Origin: Anticarsia gemmatalis
Lineage: Eukaryota > Arthropoda > Insecta > Lepidoptera > Erebidae
Direction: 5' to 3'
NCBI RefSeq assembly: GCF_050436995.1
Contig: NC_134757.1
Location: forward strand, 2,740,501 to 2,804,500
DNA length: 64,000 nt
Shown here: positions 56,811 through 64,000 of the stretch, one piece after another
Layout: every line of letters begins with the position of its first letter
Position numbering within the stretch: the stretch's first letter is position 1
The notes under the pieces: model-generated
Database searches by the model: none
Told to the model about the DNA's origin: nothing
What the model saw: the letters and a program-made list of their open reading frames with translations, nothing else
Translations under genes and position numbers: made by a program

Positions 56811-57062
56811 CTAGCTGACCCGCGCAACTTCGCTTGCGTCACATAAGAGAGAATGGGTCATAATTTTCCCAGTTTTTATAATATTTTTTACTGGTACTCT
56901 GCTCCTATTGGTCGTAGCGTGATGATATATATAGCCTATAGCCTTCCTCAATAAATGGGCTATCTAACACTGAAATATTTTTTCAAATCGGACCCGTATG
57001 TCCGTTCAAACAAGCAAACAAACAAACAAACAAACTCTTCAGCTTTATAATATTAGTATAGA
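56811..57062 (-). mobile_element. non-autonomous Helitron, minus strand
   Basis: Forward sequence starts CTAGCTGACCCGCGCAACTT and ends TTTATAATATTAGTATAGA, with A before and T after. It has an (AAAC)n run near its 5' end. It is collinear with 12147-12502 and 62436-62674. Confidence 0.8.
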
Positions 57063-58259
57063 TACTGACCACAACTCTACGTAGAATTTCATATCTCCAA
57101 TTCCTTCAAGTGTCAGGAACATACATCGATAAAAAATGTTCCTAATCTATATTTTGTCAAGAATTGATTAAAAAAGTTCCTACATTTCTCAGCACCGACA
57201 TGGGTCGTAAGTCCTTCAAGAAACTGATTTGCTTTTGACAGCGGTATAACGAATATGGGATTGATTTCAAAACTCGGAATTTTTCGCTGATATCAAAGGG
57301 AGTAATTTGTTTTCCGTTGACAAGGGTGATTGGAGGGTTTGATCGTAAATTAATTTACTTTTGTAAATTGTTTGTTTTTGTTTTCCAATGTTTGTAGTGA
57401 AAATATTTTTTTTGTAGGTGTACAGTCAGACTGGGGTATACCAATTTTATTTTTTGTCAATTCATTTTACCTTTGTAACTGTACTTAGAACGAAGTTTAA
57501 TTAATTTTACAGAGTAGTAAAATACAATTATATACATACAATAATAAATTATTCACCGATACTTGCAAATACGAAATACTTATAAGTAATAGATATTGTC
57601 TTTGTACTTACAAATCCATTGACGCGCAAACTTTAGCTATATTTTAAAATCAACTCCAAACATTGATATCTTTCACAATCATAGTAGTTTATCATAGAAG
57701 TTTAACTACAGTCCAATATTTTCATTATGAAAAAAGGGCATTTAAAATGAAACGCGCATAAATAAACAAGAAATAAACCATGTCTGAACACTATAATTCA
57801 TAGAGACAGGCACTGAAGAATGGGTTCCGTCCTTGGGTCCCTTTTTCGTCAACACTAGGGCCCACATGTAATCGAGTGGTATGAGCTGTCTGTCACAGAA
57901 ATATGGCTCTCATAACTTATCTACAATGTATTCTAGATACTATTTTGCATGTACTTGACAAGGACTAGTAACTAAAATGTACGTAGATATTTCTAGGGTC
58001 GTAAAACTGTTTTATGTAGGTATATAGGTGCTACTTTATCACACATATCGTATCCTACCTATTAATAAAAGGATCACTTTTGCATAAGTGTACTTATGTA
58101 TAAGTAGAATTAGGGATTGCCCTAATACAAGTTTATAATCATTTAAAAGAGAAGTGGTATTTCACCCTTCAAAATCCATTATCCGACATAAATCCTGTAG
58201 TTACGAAAAGGTTTAATTGAGTGATGCGTAATTATATTATCCCCGAACAGTTAATATTG
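57063..58259. other. non-coding stretch, nothing recognised
   Basis: AT-rich, with no exon, hairpin or repeat copy identified. Confidence 0.35.
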
Positions 58260-58500
58260 ACTGCCTCCGTGGCGCAGTTGTTTAGTTCATCACGCCCGCC
58301 GTTACCACTGCGGCGGGAGTTCGTGGGTACGATTCCCACACGGAACAATAATTATTTGTGTCGTCCTTAAATATTGCTTCGGGTTTGGTTACTTAGGCAG
58401 GTACTTTGTGTCCGTTATTTGTATGTTTGTACAAGTCCCCGCGACACAAGTGCAATTCTTATTGCAAGAGTTGTCTTTTTAAAGAAGAAAGAAAAAGAAA
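58260..58500 (+). mobile_element. tRNA-derived SINE
   Basis: CTGCCTCCGTGGCGCAGTTG (box A region), GTGGGTACGATTCCCACACG (box B), GTTTGTACAAGTCCCCGCGA and a final AAGAAGAAAGAAAAAGAAA. Same family as 13496-13745 and 63505-63716. Confidence 0.75.
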
Positions 58501-60200
58501 TATCATTACACGCATTTCAAAATTTTTGCACCATACTTCGTACATAATAATATCTAAAACACGATCCCATGAGACATTCGCAAGTCCTACGAAACGACAA
58601 TGTTTATCTAAACGTCTAATGTTAGCTCAGCAGAGTTTGTTCATTTGACTCCAAGTCAATTACGGACAAGTTGCCGTCACTTGAGAACAAGTTAGGACGG
58701 CGTGAATTATAAACGAATGTGTCGCGTTGCTTCTAAGATTTGCTGGCTTAAGTTAATTGGATATTTCTTTGCTTTTTGTTTTATTTTTTTGGTCAAAGTT
58801 GGCGAACTAATGTACTTAATTGTTTCCGTATTGATTGATAAATAAGCAGGTTATTCTTTTTTGAAGAGACATATACGAAATAGAACTCCCGGACTAAGAA
58901 CTAAATTGTAGCTTAGAGACTTAAGTATTAAAATAAAAACCACAAAATACAATAGGGGATTACACAGATATTTGTTTCGTATGGGTGTCGAATCACTTCT
59001 CCATGTGCTGACGCTGTCATAATTATTGTCGCCTGGAATTATATAAGCGTTTGTAAGTTCAGATTCATTACTAAATTAAGTTCTTTTAATATGTTTGACA
59101 GCCACCCTAAACTTAATATAAACTGTAGTATAATTAAATTAATGGTAACTCTACGTCATAATATTTAAAATAAAAAAGCTAAGTCACAATTTTTCGTAAA
59201 AAACTATGTTACAACCTACAAAACCTCGCAAAAACGCAAGCTTACTCCTCAAAGCGGTACTAAAGCTTCGATATAACGGCTGTACTTTAAACCCATCATA
59301 GCTTGAAACAGGCCCGTGGCACAAATATACAAGTTAATGAAATATACTGAAGCAGACTAGTACAGTGAACGCCAGTTTAACGTTAGTATCACAATGATTC
59401 TCTATTAAAAAAAGTGAATGTTATGGTTGCTACTTTATAATAGATAGATTTTTCATGAATAATGGAAGATTTTTTCGGTTCACGTTATTAGTAGACCTAA
59501 AAGTCGAGCCTTGTAGAAAAGAAATGACTCGTTATAATTCCGTATTTTATAAAATTTTACTTACACTGTAGACTAAATATTGCAGCAGAATAATTAATTC
59601 AAAATGAGTGAGTGCTAATTTCAAAATGACACAAAAAAACCTGTCTGTTACGCGAAATTTTCTATGACGCTTTTACAATAATAGTTCTCTCAATCTAACT
59701 AATGCTAAGCCAAGTACTCTAACTAGTACGAGCCTTAAATCTTAAACAATATTTTCGAATGCTTAAACTTTCCCTACGAACTTTTCTACGGAGCAAAAAA
59801 CCCAATACACTTATTCAAGCGTACATAAATCCAGGTAGGAACCCTGGCGCACCTTCCTCAAATAGGAGCAGTATTGAATGGGACAAACACACTGACACAC
59901 GGTCAGTAGCCAATTACGTAAATGGGCTGGGCCTTGAACGGTAACGCACGGGTTCCGATACGAGTTGTAGCAACGCTTTGCACGTTTCGCTTTATTTTTT
60001 CTACGGAATTAGTAGTTGAGAAGCTTACCGAGTTAATTGTGTGTGCGATTGAATTATTTTTACTCTGTTGTTTAGCAGTTTAGTTAAATAGTAGCATGTG
60101 TAGTATAATTATTGTTTTAAGATATGTTTTGTGAAAAGTAGTATGTGTAGTATAGTTATTATTTTAAAATTAGTTTTGAAAAAGTTTAAGTGCTTAGTAA
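58501..60200. other. non-coding stretch with one coding-like frame
   Basis: A 61-codon frame at 59759-59944 contains YINPGRNPGAPSSNRSSIEW and ends VANYVNGLGLER. Its tail (GTAGCCAATTACG) recurs at 51668, which argues for repeat origin. Nothing else recognised. Confidence 0.3.
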
Positions 60201-60204
60201 TCGT

Positions 60205-60315
60205 AACCGGCTGTCCTGTATGACTAGATGTGTGTAAGTAAATAAGGCTAAGGAAGTTTGTAAGGATTGTAAGTGGCGTTCTCTAGTTCATGGCTATCCC
60301 TATGGGGAGAGGGTG
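60205..60315 (+). mobile_element. LINE 3' tail, TCCTGTATGACAAGATG family
   Basis: GGCTGTCCTGTATGACTAGA, AGGAAGTTTGTAAGGATTGT and AGTGGCGTTCTCTAGTTCAT, then CCCTATGGGGA. Same order as the other copies. Confidence 0.55.
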
Positions 60316-61311
60316 TGTTGAAAACTGTATACAATTTTGGGTTGGCAGACGGTTCTTCGAATTATTATTTCACTTTAATCAGAAACTAAAAAGCAATGAA
60401 ATCCAAAACCACATAAAACTCCTACTCTACACGACATTTTCAGCCCAAATTCAACTCCACAAAAACACCCACCATTTAACTTCTAACCACAAAACACTAC
60501 AAGTCCCATAAATTCAAAGCAAAAACATACAAGTAAGGAACAAGTCGTCGGACAGTATGCCAAGAGTATGTATTGTGTAGTTCCTGAGATAGCACTGTTA
60601 CACTTGTGCACTGATAATGTCACTACTACTGTAGTACTTACAAGGCTTTTGTGGTGACTTGAAAGTGGACAGGTTACATAAGACATAATAACTAAGACAA
60701 AACCTACAATGTTTCTTTAGAGTATCAAAAAGATATGAAGCCTTTTTCTAGACGGGATCTTTTTCATATCTTGTTGTGTGTGTGCGAAAAAGTAGGGGTA
60801 ATTTTCAGGTGAAAATTGTCAGTTAATTATTTTATATATACAAGACACACCTACTTCTTTCTTCATAGGTACACTTAGACCAAAGAAATTATTGTAAATA
60901 ATCAAAAAAAACTAAAGTTATAAAAAAAACAAAATCATTGGGTTTATTAAATCAAATTGTCACGGTGCTCATTTCAAGAAACTTTTAAAATGGATTAAAA
61001 TAACAATCAAATTTTAATATTCTACATCATAAAACAATATTGAAAAAACGTTCAAGTAAGAATTCTCTTATACTAAACTTCAAGTCTGAACACAATCCAC
61101 GCCAACATAAATACTTTACACCGTTAATATAAATCTAAGTTAGCAGTTCCCACCGAACTTGGTAGCGAGAGTTAATTTTATTCAACTCGTTGCGACTGCA
61201 ACTACTTGGCATGAAGTTTCGCCAAGAATTTAGTGCTTGGCAAACTTGATGATTAGAGGATTTGCTTTAATCTTGAGCTTCGATGGTTATCTAAACTATT
61301 TTATGCATACA

Positions 61312-61521
61312 TCCATACTATATACTATAGTAACTCTATAGTAACTCTGTCTGTCTGTCTGTCTGTTACTCAATCACGCCTAAACCACTGAACCAATTTG
61401 ATTGAAATTTGATATGGAAATATTCTGATACCCGAGAAAGGATATAGGCAACTTTTTACCCCGGAAAAATGACGCATAATGGGAAAATTAAGGTGGCGGA
61501 CGAAGTCGCGGGTAAAAGCTA
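61312..61521 (+). mobile_element. Helitron-like non-autonomous element, decayed
   Basis: A CCATACTATATACTATAGTA start, a CTGTCTGTCTGTCTGTCTG run, CTAAACCACTGAACCAATTT and a GGACGAAGTCGCGGGTAAAA then GCTA end match a common insect Helitron group. The CTAG end is damaged (CTAC). Confidence 0.5.
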
Positions 61522-61689
61522 CATACATAAAATTCTAATACATGAACTTTTAGTCGTAATATCCTGCATTTTTTTGCTTATTGCATGTCGTGGCAGCCTT
61601 TAGGGCTACACTAAACAATGTTTTAATATGTTATGAACTTATCATGTATTTTGGTGTGTGCTTTGTTGGTTGGCCTTAAATAAATAAAT

Positions 61690-61805
61690 AAATCACGCCT
61701 TCTTCCCATAGGGGAAACCAGAGATCAGGGAATACCACTTGGTACGATCCTTACAAACTGCCTTTGCTTCATTCACATCTATATATCTTGTCATACAGGA
61801 CCGAC
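61690..61805 (-). mobile_element. LINE 3' tail, minus strand
   Basis: ATCACGCCTTCTTCCCATAG, ACTTGGTACGATCCTTACAA, CCTTTGCTTCATTCACATCT and CTTGTCATACAGGACCG are the reverse of 22240-22400. Confidence 0.65.
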
Positions 61806-62435
61806 CGTAACGAGTAAACTATTTTATACTTCCATACTAATATAATACTCCTAACTACGATACAACATTACGAGTTATCATTGCGTTATCATATCATAGC
61901 ATTGAAAGGATGGACGCTGCACATGCCGAGATTTTACTTTTTCAAGTTAAAGTAGTGAAAGGATTTTGATAAAACTTTTGATAAAACGTTTTAGAAGAAA
62001 AAATAACTCCTATAATGATAAAAAGGGATAGAATACCTTTTACTGAAATTTTTTTCAACATCACCATAGTCGCGGGCCGAAGCGAGTACCATAAGAGCCA
62101 AAGCTTGTCTGTCTTTTGTTGAAAAATATGTCTAAAAACATTGTTTATTATAATAGATAGCTTACTACTACTATTTTTCGAAAAATCTACTCCTACACAG
62201 CTAAAATGGTTCATGAAACTTCATATGAACGGATCATTTAGTGGCTAATGTTTGCAAGTTGTGCATCAAGATAGGCTTGCGATAAGTAAATGAACGGAAA
62301 TGTAGTCATAACCACTAGATTTAATCGTTACGAAGCGTGAGGAAACTCTAAAGCTATTAACGACATTATACTTAGTACACTAATGTTGAACATCACGCGA
62401 TATGAGTTTTGTTGCACTCAACACCATATTAAATA

Positions 62436-62674
62436 CTAGCTGACCCGCGCAACTTCGCTTGTGTCACATAAGAGAGAATGGATTAAATTTTTCCCCGTTT
62501 TTGTAACTTTTTTTACTGGTACTCTGCTCCTATTAGTCGTAGCGGGATGATATATAGCCTCGATAAATGGGCTATCTAACACTGAATTTTTCAAATTGGA
62601 CCAGTAGTTCCTGAGATTAGCGCGTTTAAACAAACAAACAAACAAACTCTTCTTCTTTATAATATTAGTATAGA
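62436..62674 (-). mobile_element. non-autonomous Helitron, minus strand
   Basis: Forward CTAGCTGACCCGCGCAACTT to AATATTAGTATAGA, with A before and T after. Third member of the family at 12147-12502 and 56811-57062; it has a small deletion around ATATAGCCTCGATAAATGGG. Confidence 0.8.
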
Positions 62675-62739
62675 TTACTGAAATTTAATGAAGGATAATG
62701 TGGAAAAACAGGTTGTAATTAATATTACAGTACAAATAT

Positions 62740-62890
62740 TCCTTTCTTCCAACTATGTTGGAGTCGGCTTCCAGTTTCACTGGATGCAGCTAGATACCAG
62801 CATTTTACATAAAGCGACTGCCTATCGGACCTCCATAACCCAGTTACCTGGGTTATAACACTATACTCTTCGGTAAGAATGTTGTCAGAC
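62740..62890 (-). mobile_element. LINE 3' tail, minus strand
   Basis: CTATGTTGGAGTCGGCTTCC, CTGGATGCAGCTAGATACCA and GCGACTGCCTATCGGACCTC align with 30300-30445. Confidence 0.65.
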
Positions 62891-63504
62891 TTCCTAGCTG
62901 CTAACTACTGGTAATGACTATGATTCAGTTATTGGTTTGGACGTCAAACAAGACACACATTTTTTAGGATTTATAACATTACATCCATTACGCATACAGA
63001 ATGGTTTCAATCAATTGTTCAGTAACACAATAGAATTAAAAGCTCAACTATTACCGTATCGTATTACAATAATCCTAAGGTATATTGATTCAAAGGAGGT
63101 TCCATTCATACACAATTCGGTGGTCTCGTCATTGTTGTACTAAATGGCTTATAAATAGCAATAGATTTGCTGTATATTTTAGTATAGTAAAAATTCTGAT
63201 TGATTCTTCAATTAGATATTAATAAAGACTATAATAAGTGCTGTTTTGTGTTTAAAAAAAGCAAATTCCATTTTATTAGTAAAGTTCTAATAGTAAATAT
63301 GAAGTAAACTGCTTTTGTGGTCACAGGAATGATTACCGGGACGGGCGAAGTGCTTTTGGTATTTTCTAATTTATATTAAAATTAGAAAATTCCTAAATAC
63401 TAGCCCGGTGTTTGGTAACGTGCCTGGCATTGTGGTACAGTTAGCCCCCAGTTACATGCGACTAGCAATTATAGCGAAACGTGGGTGTATTTTATACAAA
63501 TCTC

Positions 63505-63716
63505 CTCCCTGGCGCAGTGGTTTAGGTCGCCACGCCGATATCACTGCGTCGGGAGGTCGTGGGTTCGATTCCCACATAGAACAATATTTGTGCGATCCAC
63601 AAATAATTGTTTCGGGTCTGGTTGTACTTTGTATCCGTTGTTTGCATGATTGTAAAAGTCCCTGCGACACAAGAGTCTAAGTGCGGGAGTTGTCTTTTAA
63701 ATAAGAAAGAAAAAAA
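63505..63716 (+). mobile_element. tRNA-derived SINE
   Basis: CTCCCTGGCGCAGTGGTTTA (box A), GTGGGTTCGATTCCCACATA (box B), GTTTCGGGTCTGGTTGTACT, GTCCCTGCGACACAAGAG and an A-rich tail. The overlapping open frames on both strands are SINE sequence. Confidence 0.8.
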
Positions 63717-63886
63717 CATCTGCCCTCACCTTTTGGTAAAATACTCGTAATATAATAAAGGAATAAAAACAGCAGTACCACTTCTCAATAATAAAATCAA
63801 CTTCGTTTTTCTCAAGAATAAGAAAAATGAAAAAAATGTTTTAGCAGTGGAAAAAATAAACCTTCGCGGCACTTCACTTGTCCCAG

Positions 63887-63942
63887 TTTGTGTGACAGCC
63901 CTGACGAGGTTACGTCATTTAAGTCAAGTGCAGGGCTGACAA
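63887..63942. repeat. small inverted repeat, possible MITE remnant
   Basis: GACAGCCCTGAC and GCAGGGCTGAC at about 63893 and 63932 are inverted around a GTTACGTCATTTAAGTCAAG spacer. Too short to classify. Confidence 0.35.
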
Positions 63943-64000
63943 CTTGAGACATTGTTATGTGTGTGAAATGTGGTGCACAGTTTAGTTTGTTTATAACACT

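Noticed and set aside
59759..59944. 61-codon frame with NPGRNPGAPSSNRSSIEW
   Set aside because: The composition is protein-like, but its 3' part recurs at 51668 and no splice sites or family could be recognised, so it is more likely repeat sequence.

Overview
The window looks like AT-rich nuclear DNA from a moth or butterfly (Lepidoptera). The reasons are the split, intron-rich coding sequence with GT-AG junctions, the absence of any bacterial-style gene packing, and the many dispersed repeats that resemble families I know from lepidopteran genomes: tRNA-derived SINEs, short LINE 3' tails, non-autonomous Helitrons with CTAG ends, RTE tails ending in GATGATG runs, and MITEs. Species cannot be fixed from the sequence.

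The one gene I recognise is troponin C on the + strand. Three coding exons are visible (8753-8869, 19359-19490, 20979-21007), with matching splice phases and a stop codon after a typical MMTGD C-terminus. The N-terminal exons (EF-hand I and the start of EF-hand II) were not found and probably lie upstream of position 1. EF-hand site II has lost its position-12 glutamate and site III is also degenerate, so site IV is the only intact calcium site visible. This resembles the insect F1 (stretch-activation) type of troponin C.

Region by region. 1-8425 is upstream or intronic sequence packed with MITEs and one degraded 1.9 kb DNA transposon with an 8-bp target duplication (6166-8071). 8426-21007 is the 3' half of troponin C; its 10.5 kb intron holds Helitrons, SINEs, LINE fragments and a THAP-domain transposon relic. 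SINE-type elements lie directly upstream of two of the three visible splice acceptors. 21008-47000 is mostly repeat-rich non-coding DNA. It includes a 1.79 kb near-perfect palindrome (26495-28283) that is a Tc1/mariner-type relic with roughly 820-bp inverted repeats around a scrap of transposase, and an unrecognised frameshifted reading frame (34481-34956). Near 47.2 kb on the minus strand there is a convincing start-codon exon for an unidentified gene (47120-47209). A possible last exon of another minus-strand gene lies at 48730-48920. The rest, to 64000, is again repeat-rich, with a 192-bp-arm hairpin at 50911-51380, three more Helitrons, two SINEs and several LINE tails.

No rRNA, no independent tRNA gene and no CRISPR array was seen. 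tRNA-like boxes occur only within SINEs. Repeat family names rest on pattern memory, not on a database search.
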